From positions 1,488,001 through 1,552,000 of the forward strand of contig JAALGY010000057.1 in the NCBI GenBank assembly GCA_032358165.1: a stretch of DNA of 64,000 nucleotides. Direction: 5' to 3'. Positions 50,101 through 62,600 of the stretch are shown piece by piece. The stretch comes from Diplosphaera chodatii (taxonomy: Eukaryota; Chlorophyta; Trebouxiophyceae; Prasiolales; Stichococcaceae). The position numbers and the translations under genes were made by a program. Position 1 is the first letter of the stretch. Each line of letters begins with the position of its first letter. The notes below the pieces were generated by a model that was given only the letters and a program-made list of their open reading frames with translations, was not told where the DNA came from and did not search any database.

Positions 50101-51768
50101 ACCCTGCAGCAGCAGGCACTCGAATTGCCTTCCATCCCAGCAAGCACCACACCATCGCTGGTGACGGCCTCACACTTGCAGACCAGGCTGCGGCAGATGC
50201 CACATTGCAACTGCTGTTGACAGCATCGCCACCATCAAGCTCTGGCAATGCAGTGTGGGGTCAAACAACACCTGTGCACGCCCCAGGGCGACGACCGGCA
50301 TGAGCACGCGTCCGCCGCGCGACACGATGCCGCGCACCGTCTCGACCAACCGCTTCTCCCGCTGCGTCCGCTCCTCGTGCCGGTTCACGCCATACGTCGC
50401 CTCCACGATGACTGCAACATAGAAAGTTACAACCTTCACGAGCTTGTCATTGCATGGGTAAAGCCTGAACATCTGCCAGTCACCCCTGAGGAGCAGCAGC
50501 TAGCAGCACAGTGCACTTGACAAAGCAACCCAGTGACGCTAGAGTGCAAGGGGGCAGATGTTGCTGTGTCCTTGATCACAGCCCAATCTTTACGCACCAA
50601 TGTCGGGGCGAACAGTTGGCAGGTCCGCAGCCGAGAGGTGGCGGTCCGGCTGGCGGCTGTAGTCGCCGGTGTACAGCACCCGCATCCCCGCAATCTCCAC
50701 CATGAACATCGCTGCGCCCAGCACATGCCCCGCGCGGTATGCCGTGACCTAATGGAACCATTTGCAGGTATGTGAGAGGTCAAGTGGGCACACTGCATGT
50801 TGTGGCTGTTGCGTCAGGAACCGGGGTACAGCGTTTCGGGTTTGGGCGCACAATGTCACTGCTGCACCCTGCCATGCGCCGGCTGCATGATGGCTTGCAC
50901 CAGGGAAGCTTGCACCTGGATGCCGTCGATGTCGATGGTCTGGTAGAAGTCCATGACCTCGGTTCGCTCCAGGGTGTCCGCCAGGTCCTTCTCGGTGTAC
51001 AGCCCCTCGTCAGAGGAGCCGCGCGACACCTTGACGAAGTCCCGCAGCAGCGTGTGCGCGATCGCCTTTGTCGGGTGCGTCATCAGGATGCGCCCCTGCG
51101 AAACACATGCAGCAACTGCGTCTGCTAGAAAAAGGACAGCTGAGAGAGGACACAGGGAGCAACATGCTTCTGTCGCCGTAGGGATGATGATGCCCGGTGC
51201 CGCTGTCCACGCACACCCCAGGGGCTGCCTGCTGATTGCAAATGCTGCAATGGCGCTGTCACACCTTGAAGGTGGTCTTGGTGGCGACGTAGGGCACGGC
51301 GGCGACGTGGTCCAGGTGGAAGTGGGTGACCAGCATCACGTCCACCTCCTCCATCTCCACCTCGTCAAAGTAGGGCAGCGACGCCGGGCCGGTGAAGCCC
51401 GGGTGGATGCCGCAGTCCAGCATCACCGTCTTGCCCCTGCAGCAGGAGTCAGACACACAGTGTGTTCACCTGAACCATTCACGTGGTCCCCAATGCGCGG
51501 GCAGAGGTTGGAGGCGACACGGTGGCTGGTGTAGCACAGTGCATGCGGCAGGAAACTGCTTGGCGCTTGTCGCAACTGTCCGACATGCCGCAGGTTGCAG
51601 GGTCAACATACAATGGAGCGTGTGCGCTCGTTTGCAGCAGACTCACATGTATTTGACGATGATGCATGACCGGCCGACCTCCTGGCCCGCGCCCAGGGGT
51701 ACGATTTCCACCGCCGGCAGCGGCGCGGCATCAGAATGCTGCCCCGCCTTGCGCTTGACCCCCGACAT
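47135..51768 (-). CDS. CPSF3: CPSF73, the mRNA 3'-end endonuclease
   Basis: Fifteen minus-strand exons: 51768-51647, 51436-51265, 51095-50916, 50748-50598, 50411-50272, 50014-49862, 49708-49610, 49491-49348, 49184-49026, 48801-48712, 48573-48394, 48236-47859, 47715-47625, 47492-47410, 47218-47135, giving 741 residues (human 684). CPSF73 cuts pre-mRNA before polyadenylation with two zinc ions in a metallo-beta-lactamase/beta-CASP fold. Seen: [18 protein letters not shown] (motif 2), [62 protein letters not shown] and VLVHGE with downstream IPYT-like IPLTRPF. The C-terminal domain carries a ~75-residue Ser/Gln/Ala-rich insert before HLLLEWQGG. The intron at 49025-48802 begins with GC (CAG then GCAAGC). 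Joins in the last three exons are supported by [10 protein letters not shown] and VDGVDVVVD. Confidence 0.95.
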
Positions 51769-52305
51769 ACCTCCTGATAATCAGAAGCTCTCTGATGTCA
51801 CATTGGATCCTCGTTGCGTATCCGTGTGATCGTGCAACTGCAGCTGCCAGTTTGATGGAATGTGCGCACAGCACAACAGGCCTGCTCCATTAGCCAGCGC
51901 CAGACATGCGCTGTGTGCAAGACAACAGCACAGCTGCAAAAGATTGCACTCTTCAAACGAAGCGAGAATGAGCAAATGAGCTCATACGATACTCCTGCTG
52001 TGTGCAATGGCTCTGGGGTGCGGGCCACCCTGTGGTGGCCTATATGTACTGAAGACAGATGGACTGCACGCAGCGGCGTGCTGCAGCACCACTGCCAGTA
52101 GATACACAGCTATTTCACATTTATGACACCTTGTCATGCATCTTACAGAGTTTGTTGGAACATGCTCGCCGCCCTTGAGCATGATGCAGAATGCGTGACA
52201 AAAATACTGTCATGCGCCCAGACCGAGGCCAGATTGGCAAGCAAACCAATCCGTAAATGCCATCAAAATAATGCATCACTTCACGAATGTGACTCTGACA
52301 TGGGA
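51769..52305 (-). promoter_or_regulatory. CPSF73 promoter and PAA2-like 3' region
   Basis: The genes on both sides are transcribed on the minus strand, so this 537-base spacer must hold the 3' UTR of the copper ATPase and the CPSF73 promoter. It is noticeably more AT-rich than the flanking exons. No gene, TATA box or structured element is clear. Confidence 0.45.
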
Positions 52306-55300
52306 TTATTGGCTTGCGGCGGCCGGGTGTCTCCTGCTGTCTGATGGACCAGCCACTGCGCTGCTGCCTGCAGTGGCGCTCCCCATATTGCGCAGCAGCA
52401 GGCTGTTGGCGACGACTGCTACTGATGAGAAGGCCATCATGCCACCTGCATCGCCAGTGACACTCGTCATCTCTGCTATACAGCTTCCCTCGTGAGGGCT
52501 CATCAACTTCCGCATGGTAATGTCACCTCATAGTTGCAACTGCACGTCCGGAGCGCAAGACCAGCTCGCTCACCTGCAGCGGCGGGACTGAGCGACAGGT
52601 CGAAGGCCGGCAGCAGGGCGCCCGCGGCCAGGGGGATGCCCACCAGGTTGTACACCAGCGCCCACGCCAGGTTCTGCCGGATCTTGGCCAGCGTCGCCCG
52701 CCCCAGGTCCAGCGCCTGTTTGCGGGCGGCAGGGATCATCTGGATGTGACAATTGAGGCAGTGTGTGCAGTGAGTGAGTAGGCAGCAGGCATGTAGAGCA
52801 TGTCAAGCCCCGGATGCCGGACACTCGTTGCTGCGGCTGCTATTGCTGTTACGACCGTTTTCCCCGGCGCACCTCCAGCGTCTGGCTCAGCCGGTTGCCC
52901 ATGAGCACCACGGAGGCGGCCTGCGCCGCGGCGTCCATGCCACCCGACACCGCGATGCCCACATCCGCCGCCTGCGCCGCCCACAGCCCGATCGTCATAC
53001 ACGATACAGGCACATCACGTGAGCAAGCTCACAACAGTCTGGCCGCGAACAGGTGAGCGCTCCGGTTTCACCACGACTTCATCTGTGCATTTGTACCAAC
53101 GATAGCGTATGGGAGGTACCGCTAGGGCGGGGGCATCATTCACGCCGTCGCCCACTGCCGCGACGGTGCGGCCCTCGGCGCGCAGGCGGCGCACCACCCC
53201 CACCTTGCCCTCCGGCCGCATGCCGCCCAGCGCCGCCGCCTCCTGCTTGCCAGGACCGCACCCCTTGTATCGGTCACCTTATTATCTCGAGCGCACGCCT
53301 TACAGGGTGTGGGGTGCTCAGGCGGTGCCTGCCTGCTTGACTGACTGCCCGGCGCAGGTGCCTGCAGAGGCCGAGTTCAAGCACCAGAATCGACCCCATC
53401 CGTCACAACCGCACACAGACGGGAGTGTCAGAGCTACGCGCACCGGGATGCCGACTTCACGGGCGCAGGCGGCGACGGCGGACGGGCTGTCGCCGCTGAC
53501 CAGCAGCACCTGCGCGCCCCGCCTCTGCAGCTCCCGCACCACCGCCACCGCATCAGGCCTGCACCACAGCCCGGGGCTCCCTTGCGCTCGGTCGACCTTG
53601 CGTCAGTGGCTGGCATCCCAACGAACACAGCCGATGCAGCGCATGTGCATGTTCTGCCGGTCTCACAGCGCAGCACCTGAGGCTGTCCCTGAATGCGAGG
53701 CTGCCGATGATGCCGCGGCCCTCCATGCCAACGTACACCACTGTGGCCGCGCTGGCCGCATGTCTGTCGTCCTGCGGTCCCTCAGCGCTGCAGCTGACCA
53801 CGTCTGCCACCCACTCCCGCCGGCCGGCAGCCACGCGGCGCCCGTCGATGGTGCCCCGCACGCCCTCGCCCGCCTCTGTGAACGCGTCCGCCAGCTGCGG
53901 GGGCTGGAGCCCTGCAAAGGCGATTTTTATTTTAGAGTCATTCAGAACGGGTCACTCGTTACATTTAGCTTGTACTTCAAGCACTTTGTAGAGCAGCACA
54001 CAAGCAGCTTGCTCACCCTGTTGCTGAGCTGCTGATAGCACGGCGTCCGCCACGGGGTGCCGTGTGCTGCCTTCCACTGCCGCCGCAACGGACAGCAGCT
54101 CTGCCTCGCTGGTCCCATCTGCAGCACGCACGGCTCCCTGCATCAGCTGCATACTCGCACATCCACCTCCTGCATGATATGTGTTGCAAACCCAGTCAAG
54201 AAAGCCTGTCCTGTTGGGCGCATGCTCACCGCGGGGCACCGCTGCCGTCAGCTGCAGCTTGCCGTGGGTGAGCGTGCCGGTCTTGTCCAGCACAACGGCG
54301 TCCACCGACGCCGCCGCCTCCAGCACATCGCCGCCCCGCAGCAGCAGGCCCCGCCGCGCGCCCGCTGCAGACGCCACCAGCACCTGCACAGCCAGCAAGC
54401 CCACTGGCTCATCTCAGGCGTTCTCCGTGTTGCATAGAGTGTGCTCACTGTTGTTGTTGCCAAGTGGGCATGCTTGACCAGCCTATCCAAAACAAAGCAG
54501 ATGTGCCAAGAAGATGATGCTCTAGCCCATGCTTGCACCAGCAGCTCACACTTCTGGGTGTGGCAGGAGCCAGGCCGCGCATGCGGTGCAACACGATGGA
54601 CCAGGGTGAGGCACAATGTGCATATTGCAAATGTTAGAGGATGGTCATCTGCCAGGTCGTCTCTGCTGTCAGCGCCGCCTACCGCAGTGGGAGTCGCCAG
54701 GCCCAGGGCGCAGGGACACGCCACCACCAGCACGTCCACCGCCAGCCGCACCGCCAGCGGCAGAGCGCCGCCCTCCGCCATGTCCACCACGTCCGGGAAC
54801 ACTTGTGGACCTGCGGACGCACCTCACTGCTCGCACGACCAGCTCCGCAGGAGTGGCTGACTTTGCAGACTGGTGTCATGCAGGAGGGTGGCCGTGCGCC
54901 ACTGCATCGGGTGGTAGCATAACAGATGCTCACCGAGCAGGTACCAGAAGCCAAACGTGATCGCTGAAGCTGCCATGACTGTGTAGCAGAAGCGGCCTGC
55001 CACAGAGTCTGCAAGCCGCTGCACAGGCGCCTCCCGCCCCTGTGACGGAATGCCAGGCTCAGAACGACATGGGCTGCCACAGTGGACAGCCTGATGCAAA
55101 ACAGACTGCTGACGCAATGCCTTCAGCCATCGTTGACCATCCAGAACATGCTGGAAAGATATGACATGCCAAGCATCGCTGACCTGCGCATCTGCAACAA
55201 GGGCTGCGATGCCGGCCAGGGTGCTGTCCTGCCCAGTGCTGTACGCCTCGATGGTGAGCACACCCTCGTAGTTCACTGTCCCAGCCGTCACCTGCGTTTG

Positions 55301-57917
55301 GCAGCGGCCAGCAGTCTGCCACCAGCAAGGTCAGGGCGGTTGACGTTTTGCAGTGGACATCAAACAGTAAGCCTCCTGTACAGCAACGCCCACATGCGCA
55401 GTGTTAGTGTAAACCTAGCCACTCACCCGGTCACCCGTGTGCTTAGGCACCAGGGCAGCCTCGCCTGTGAGCATGGCTTCATCGGCCACTGCTCGCCCGC
55501 TGAGCACCACACCGTCCACCTGTACATATGATTATAATTTCTCTCAGCAAAGCATTGCTTACCCGAACCCTCCCACGTGCTGCAATGGTAACAGGCACCT
55601 TCCGACCTTGGTGTCACGAAAGATAGTAGCAGCACTGTACACTTACTGCTGCTGCACTGCCATGTTGCAGCAGATAGCAGCGGCATCGGGCTCACCGGCA
55701 TGCGCTCGCCGGGCAGCACGCGAAGCACATCGCCTGCAGCGACGCTGGCTGTTGGCACTGATGCCGTCTCTGCCGCTGCGCACTCTGAGCTGGCGGCGGG
55801 TTCCACAACCATGCGGGAGCGCTCCGGAATGAGTGCCGCCAGTGTCCGCAGGTCGGCTGCACCACACAGACACAAACATAGCTCGCCGCAATGTATACCA
55901 GCAGACAAACTGCAGCATGGGATCACGAGGCAGTGACATGCAACACCTGCCACTGTCACACAGGCCAGACCAGGCAAGTGCGGCTGAGCCCATCTGACCC
56001 ACGAGCACAGCGGGCACCTGAGGCCTTGAGGCGGGCGCGCGCCTCCAGGGAGCGGCCCAGCAGCACGATGGCCAGCAGCATGACCGGCTCCTCCAGGAAG
56101 CTGGACTGCAGGCCGACGTCCGGCAGCAGCAGCGATGCCGCGCCTGCCAGGAACGACGTCGCGGCGCCCAACCCGATCAGCGAGTTCATGTCTGGATGGC
56201 CCCTGGGTTTTCCGACAGCATGCACGTCAGGGCATGCTCCTCACGGTAGCCGCTAGACGGTAGCCGCTAGACAGCAAGGAAGGGCAATGCCGGCCGCTCA
56301 GCGGTGTGCTGTCAAGAGCTGCAGCTCTGCACAGGAGAGCTACACCACCTTCGAGTGCTAGCGAATCCAGCAGACCGAGGACATGCAGGAAGTATCCTCC
56401 GCCTTGCAGCGCTAACGCACATGCCAGCATGGAAGATCACCATTCCAACACTCCGCCAGGCACGGCAGCTTCGCACGAACGAGCAGCCCGCATGGTGCCT
56501 GAACTGCTGCTCAGCGTTTGCACTGGTGCCAGCAGCACTGACAGCTGATGGCTGGACGGCTCGAAAGTACACTTGAATGGTGATCACCAACCTGAATAAG
56601 GCTGTGACACCGCTGGTGAGCAGCTTGCGGCCTGGGCCAAGCAACGCCACGGCGCCCAACCCTGCTGACACTCCGGGGCTGCCCAGCGCCGCCATCAGCG
56701 GCGTGTGTGCGTGCTCATGCAAGCCCAGCGCGTGCGCCGCATGTCCAACATGATGCACGCAGCACACCGCAACCAAGCCCTGCAGTCCAACATCTGCTAT
56801 GTTGCCTTCTGCGATGTCATGCACGTTGGAGGCACGGGCACTCTCTCTTGGCTGTTCAGTCGAAGGCTTGGATGGTGATCGTCCTATCGCTCAGCCTTGA
56901 TAACAAGATGGACGTGTTTCTGATATCAGCTCCTTCACCGAACGTCTACTGTGCATGCCCTCCTCGTTCTGCCAACTTTGCTGTTTGTAAGAGGGCAGCC
57001 AGCTATCTGATGGAGGTACAACTGCATACCCAGGCAAAGCTCAGGCTGAGGAGGCCGCGCCGCAGCTCATCCGCCTTGGCTGCCTCCGCTGCATACGCAG
57101 ATGCCAGCAACCCGCCACTGTCCGCTGAGCGGGGCTGTGACGGGAAGCCCTGCGGTATGGATTTCGAAGTCACTTCGTCAGCTGCGTAACAATCGCCAGA
57201 CAGGACAGGCGTGTCTCTGCTGCGGTGGACCACGCAACACACAAGTGCTCAGCAGGTCACCTTGGCTGTCAGCAGCTCGCCCAGCCGATCCGCGACGGCC
57301 GGTGCTGCAGGGCAGCACACGGTGACCACAGCGCTGCCGGTCACCAGGTTCACCGACGCTGACTGCACCTCCGGCCGCGCCGCAAGCAGACGCTTGACGG
57401 CAGCAGAGCAGCCGCCGCACTTCATGCCGCCCACCTCCAGCAGGATTGCTTCGGTCTGCACGGCCTCCTCGCCTGTGGCGGCGGCAGCGGCAGCCTCAGG
57501 CATCCAGGTTTCCAGGCTCTGTGTCACAGTCGGAGGTCATGTTTCACGACGGTAATCTTGAGCAACTGCAATCGGGGGATCACCTGCTGTGGATGGCGTG
57601 GGTGCTGATATCGTAGAGGATGCGGCGTGGCAGATTGTTGCATGGTGTATCCTACTGCCGGTTGCCGGGCTGCAGCCCTGGAAGCCTGCTACTGAAAGCT
57701 GCCGCCTTCCGCAGCGTGGCTGTCGCTGGGCGCTGCTTGTGGGTACATCAGAGAGATGATGCGGAGCACCACCTGAGCTGGCGCATGTGGTATACACGAC
57801 CGGTGTGCTGGTGCATGAGGATGTCAAACGTGGAGCTGCACGTAGCAAATAAAGTTGTCGCGTGGCTGCGCACCTGCTCAGCTGCAGAAGGCGCTGAGCT
57901 GTCCGTTGCACTTGCAT
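52306..57917 (-). CDS. PAA2: PAA2/HMA8-like copper-transporting P1B-type ATPase
   Basis: Seventeen well-supported minus-strand exons run from 57518 to 52306: 57518-57261, 57149-57030, 56779-56592, 56203-56028, 55856-55696, 55519-55427, 55291-55184, 55039-54934, 54810-54683, 54383-54230, 54118-54017, 53911-53677, 53558-53444, 53242-53120, 52971-52873, 52739-52574, 52445-52306. They encode 823 residues. PAA2 moves copper(I) into the thylakoid lumen for plastocyanin. Seen: metal-binding [57 protein letters not shown], the channel [11 protein letters not shown], phosphorylated [10 protein letters not shown], a nucleotide-domain HP (TRHPVADAV), [11 protein letters not shown] and [19 protein letters not shown] native ATG at 57917 opens a transit-peptide-like frame ([15 protein letters not shown]) in the same phase as the HMA exon, but a TGA lies between, so an intron is needed; its donor is unresolved. 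Confidence 0.93.
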
Positions 57918-58195
57918 AGCAGCACAATGTCAAGACGGTAGGCAACGACACATGCTGCAGTCGACCTGGCACCAGCTTCACGCCGTCACTGAATCAGATT
58001 GTACAAAGTGAATGCGCCCTGTCGTCAGTAACGATTCGCTGTGCCATGCATGCTCTGCAGCTCCGCCTTATCGAGTTTGTGTGACGTCAGCCTTCGTAAT
58101 CTTAGGGTTTGCCAGCATGCAGAATGGAGCCATCGAAGTATCGAGGCATGACGGTTCAAGCACAGTGGTCAGGGTTGTGATCCTGCTTATCTGTC
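57918..58195. promoter_or_regulatory. Compact divergent promoter, PAA2-like ATPase / mS38
   Basis: Only 278 bases separate the likely ATG of the copper ATPase precursor (57917, minus) from the ATG of mS38 (58196, plus), the shortest head-to-head gap in the window. I see no TATA box, and no obvious GTAC cluster of the kind bound by copper-response regulators in green algae. Confidence 0.5.
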
Positions 58196-59024
58196 ATGTT
58201 GCGACGGCTGCTGTGTAGCAAGTTGGCAGCGGCGCTGCCGGCTCCATTCACAGGCTGCCGCTTGGGAGTGGCAGCTGGTCAATGCGCCACTGTTGGCACA
58301 GCTTCGAGCTTTCAAGGATTGCATAGCAAGGCTGTGCAGCCGTGCGTATCACTGTTGGATCTTGTGGGCGCCCAGCCTCGAGACCTACGCGCTCCAGGTG
58401 CGCATGGCTGCGTCCAACACCTCTCGCCGCGTCGAGGGGGTATCTGTGTCTACCATGTTGGCGCATGAAGCTGATCGCCGGTCCTGCTGCTTGTAGCTCC
58501 GACGCATGCACAGCAGGCAGCAGCTGCTCTTCGCAGCCCCTCCCAGCATGGCTCGCCAGCAACCTGCGAGCGACATGGCATACAGCAGCCGCTGTCCTCA
58601 GCAGTGACCTTTCAGCAGGCGTTCATCCGGCAACCGGACGCAGCAGCACCAGGCCCGCAAAGACGAGCATCATGGCCATGTCAGGTGGCGGCACTGCGAG
58701 CACAGCGTCAGGTGCTGCAATTGCTGGCACGCAAACCCATCCTGCAGCAAGAGCAGGCTCTGGCAGCCCGCATGGAGCGTTGGGCCCAGCGAAGCGGCGC
58801 AGAGGACATGCTCATGGATAGCGTGCGGCGCAAGCGCAAACACAAAATGAACAAGGTGCCCGCCAGCGTCCCTGGAGTCTCACATGTTCTTCCATGTTCG
58901 GTGTTCGTCATTTGCACTGCTATGTTCTGCTGTCACGAGGCACTTCATCATCACTGAGGCTGTTACTTCGCTGTTGCAGCACAAACATCGCAAGCGACGG
59001 AAGGCGCAGCGGCACAAGACCTGA
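58196..59024 (+). CDS. Mitochondrial small ribosomal subunit protein mS38
   Basis: Three exons: 58196-58397, 58497-58855, 58980-59024, giving 201 residues. mS38 (AURKAIP1/Cox24 family) is a small basic protein of the mitoribosome small subunit. The N-terminus MLRRLLCSKLAAALPAPF is a classic mitochondrial presequence. The middle is poorly conserved and Gln/Ala-rich. The C-terminus, built across the last intron, reads MDSVRRKRKHKMNK followed by HKHRKRRKAQRHKT, the family's diagnostic basic tail that binds rRNA. The join of exons 1 and 2 rests on phase (donor CAG then GTGCGC; acceptor TTGTAG) and is less certain than the last join. Confidence 0.82.
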
Positions 59025-59636
59025 CGAGGAGCTGACTTGCCTACTATGCAGCTGCACAGGTCTCCTGACCTGTGCATGTGCTCGGCCGTAGAGCAGCATC
59101 GGGAACGCAGCCTGATATCTGTGATTGGCACATGTAGCTCAGCAGCACCGATCTGGGCAGACAGGTCCTCTTGTGATAACATCACTGACATGCAGAATGG
59201 TTCAGATTAGCAACCTTTGCATGCTTAGTCAATTCTGATTCGGCGACCCTGTGCCTGACAGCATCCTAGCAATCTCATGCCACAAACCAGCTGCCTTCAG
59301 ACTCACCCCGCAAACCACATGCTGTGTTCAAGGTCATGCTATCATATCTACTGTTTACGGTTTGACTAGCAGACACTTGTGCAGACGGCTGCAGCTCCAA
59401 CATGCGCATGTGGCACTTGTTGCCAGCTGTTTGTGGCCCGGGCACTCCTGACACGGTAGATGACAATCTCATGCCGCACGGAGCCTGGTGCTGCGACTGG
59501 CGCCTGTTGAGACTGGTGCCTTGCGTTTTGCTCCGCCCTCAATGCCCTGCATTGCAGGCGTCCGTCGTCTCACTGCAACTGGGACTGCAAGCCACCATGG
59601 CAGGCCAAAATGTGGGGCTGTAGCTCTACAGTAAAC
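59025..59636. other. Intergenic, convergent gene ends
   Basis: A tail-to-tail spacer of 612 bases between mS38 and the kinesin. No coding frame with a family motif, no repeat and no RNA gene was seen. It presumably holds two 3' UTRs. Confidence 0.45.
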
Positions 59637-62600
59637 TCAGTTGCAGCTGAAGACGCTGCTGACCTGGGGCGCACTCCCTGATGCTGGCTCAGCAGCGGTT
59701 AGCAGGTGCCGCTTGGCACCGCCCTTTGCTCCCGTCTCGACAGCGTTGACCTGCACTGATATGGTTACATGTCAACACTGACCCTGGTCTGAGCTGGGAA
59801 TGACACAACATCGCAATATCTTAGTTGCTCTTACATGGCCTTCAAGAATCCAGAATATGGGCAAGCGCCTGACTGAGCTGACTTCCAAATTACCTTGGCG
59901 GCAAAGCGCAGCGAGCACAGCGACTCGCCGGCGGAGAGAGGCTCCGGGTTGATGTTCACGAACATCAGCGTTTTGCCGTCGCCACCCAGGCATGGCTGCA
60001 GACAAATGTCAAGGATATTCCAAACAGCATGTTGTCTGTTGGCGATCACAGCAAGCAGGTATGTTGGGTATGCCTTGCGAGGCTGCCCGTACGCTTCACG
60101 TCAGCCAGTGCAATGGCACACTGGATGCTGCTCAGCAGGGTGCAGAAGCATGCCTGCAGCAGGTGTGTGAGCTTGGAGTTGCGGTAGGGGATGTGGGACG
60201 CCTTGGATGCCAGCGCCCCAAACACATCGCCCAAAGCTGACAGGCTCTTGTTGATGGCGCACGCCTCCTTCTGCCGCTGGCCTGCCGCCTCGCTGCGGCT
60301 CAGCCGCTCGCTGCATCGGCAACAGACATCAGCTGCTTTTGCAGCCATTCCCATAAAGTACAGAGATGCTGATGATGCAGTGGCATCTATTGGCGGGACT
60401 CCCCTGTGACAGGCTTCTGCACGCTGTGCCATCCAGATCGTTACACCTAGGAGCTCCCTTGGGCACCATCTCACGCACCTGCCCGCGAGGTCGACAAGGT
60501 TGAGGGCGCCGGTGAGGCGCTCCCCGCTGCCGTCATGGCGACCACGGATGTGCAGCGTCAGCACCGAGTGCGAACGCGACGACGCAGCATTCATTGCTGT
60601 TGCCTGCAGATGCCAGGCAACTTGATGTGAAAAGGACGTGCAGACTGCTATTGCACCATGTTCCTGGGGAGCATGAAAAGCATGTGGTTGCACTTGTGGC
60701 GTTTGCCCCACAGTGCACGTGCACTCGAGCCCTGCTTGCACACCTCGCAGGCGCGGGCAGCTGCAGCGCGCCGCATGACCTCTTGGGCATCATCGGCAGC
60801 GCTGATAACCACACGCGTGGCGCCTGCCACCTGCGTCCCGCCCCCTGCAGCCAACGATGGTGCAGCCTGTAAGCTGGCAAGGCTGCCGCTTGGCAAGAAC
60901 GTGCACTACTATGGCTTTGGGCTTTGGTCGGACAGCCATAATGCCAGTGGTGCTGTGCACATAGGATCATCCGGCCCACCGCTTGCATCATGCTTGATGG
61001 AGGCGTGCTCCAGGGTGCGGCCGGGGGCGTTGCGGCCTGTGCCCGCTGGCGCCAGCAGATCCCGCAGCGTCTCGTTATACACCTGAACATTTGCAACCAA
61101 CAGGGAGTACCGACTGACACGACTGCAAATCAGCTCTGTGCTTGGACATGTAAGAGAGCTCTACAACAAAGCATGGCGCAGTACCATAAACATTTACACG
61201 CAGGCTCTTGTTGTTACCTCCAGGTATGACGCCTCCAGCTCGTAGTGCCACCCCTGGTCCCGCAGCGCTGTCACTGCCACCAGAATCTGTGCAGACATGG
61301 TCACATGCTCAACGTCGTAGCTGATGCATACAGTCATCTGTGTTGAAGCTTCGCATGAAAAGGTGCCGTGCAGCACGAGCATGTGCATATCGCTGCCAGA
61401 GCATGGGTGCTTCGTGATGTGTTCTGTGCGGTACATACGGTGAATCTGTGAGTGCACAGAATGCACCTGCTCCAGCGCACGGGGCGTGATGCCGCGGCCC
61501 TCTGCTGTTGCAGTCCCCTGCATGGTGTGGGTCTTGCCCGCACCCGTCTGTCCATAACTGAACAGGCACACCTGTGTGGCCACGCAACATGTTCACTTGA
61601 AACGTCCCAATAGGCGGCCAGGAGCACAGCTTGCACAGCAGGAGCAGCTGCTGCAAGCTGCAAACGCTCGTCTGGACGTCCTGATCATGCAGCACCTGGT
61701 AGCCATCAAGCGCTGACTGCACGAGTTCTGAGACCTCTGCAAAGATTGACGCCTGCTGCGCTGATGGACCGAAAACCTGCCGAGACACAGGGACACTGTG
61801 CCAGGTGAGCTACAACCGCTGATGCAGATGGAGTTTCCAGGGTGGAAGAGCGTCTGGTGTACTGATTTGAAATGGCACTCACATTTGCAAGCACACTGCT
61901 TGACAGCTCCACCCTTGTATACCACCATACTCGTGATCAAGATGAGGGAAATTGCATGTGTAGGATCTGTGCAACCTTGTCGAAGGCGAAGCTGTGGCGC
62001 TTGCCGTCGTCAGCGGCGAGCGCCAGGCTGACGCCATCAGAGTTGCAGGTGGCACTGCTGCTGGCGGCCGGGCGCAGTCGGCAGAACACCCGGATCTGCA
62101 CGCAGGGCAGCAGGATACATGCTGTTACTTAACAGTGCATGTGCGAACCGACAATAAGGTCGTAATGGTGTTGCTACCTGACAGATGTGGCACATCAGGT
62201 TATGGTCGGGCATGCGGTGGCCAACCCCAACATTCGGACGGATGAGACAGTAGAACAAACATGGCAAGTCTGCTCTCACGTTGCCGCGGAGGCGGATGAG
62301 CTGGTTGTGTGCGTCACGCCGCCGGGCCTCTGCCTCAGCCACGGCCAGCTCCAGCGCCGCCACACGGCTCACCAGCCGACTCAGCATCTCGCCCTGGTCA
62401 CCGTCTCCTATCACGTCCTGGAAGGCCCCCAGTTCCGCTGCAGCGCAGTCGTCACACTGATCAGCAATGCAAGAGAGAGGGTTGGTATGTGTGCCTGGTC
62501 CCAGCTGAGTCTTCGCAGCAATCACCACGCCAGTGCTCTGGTGTCCTGTGCTCATGAGAGCCGCACGGAGCTGTCTTGACCAGTCCAGTTCGTTACAAGG

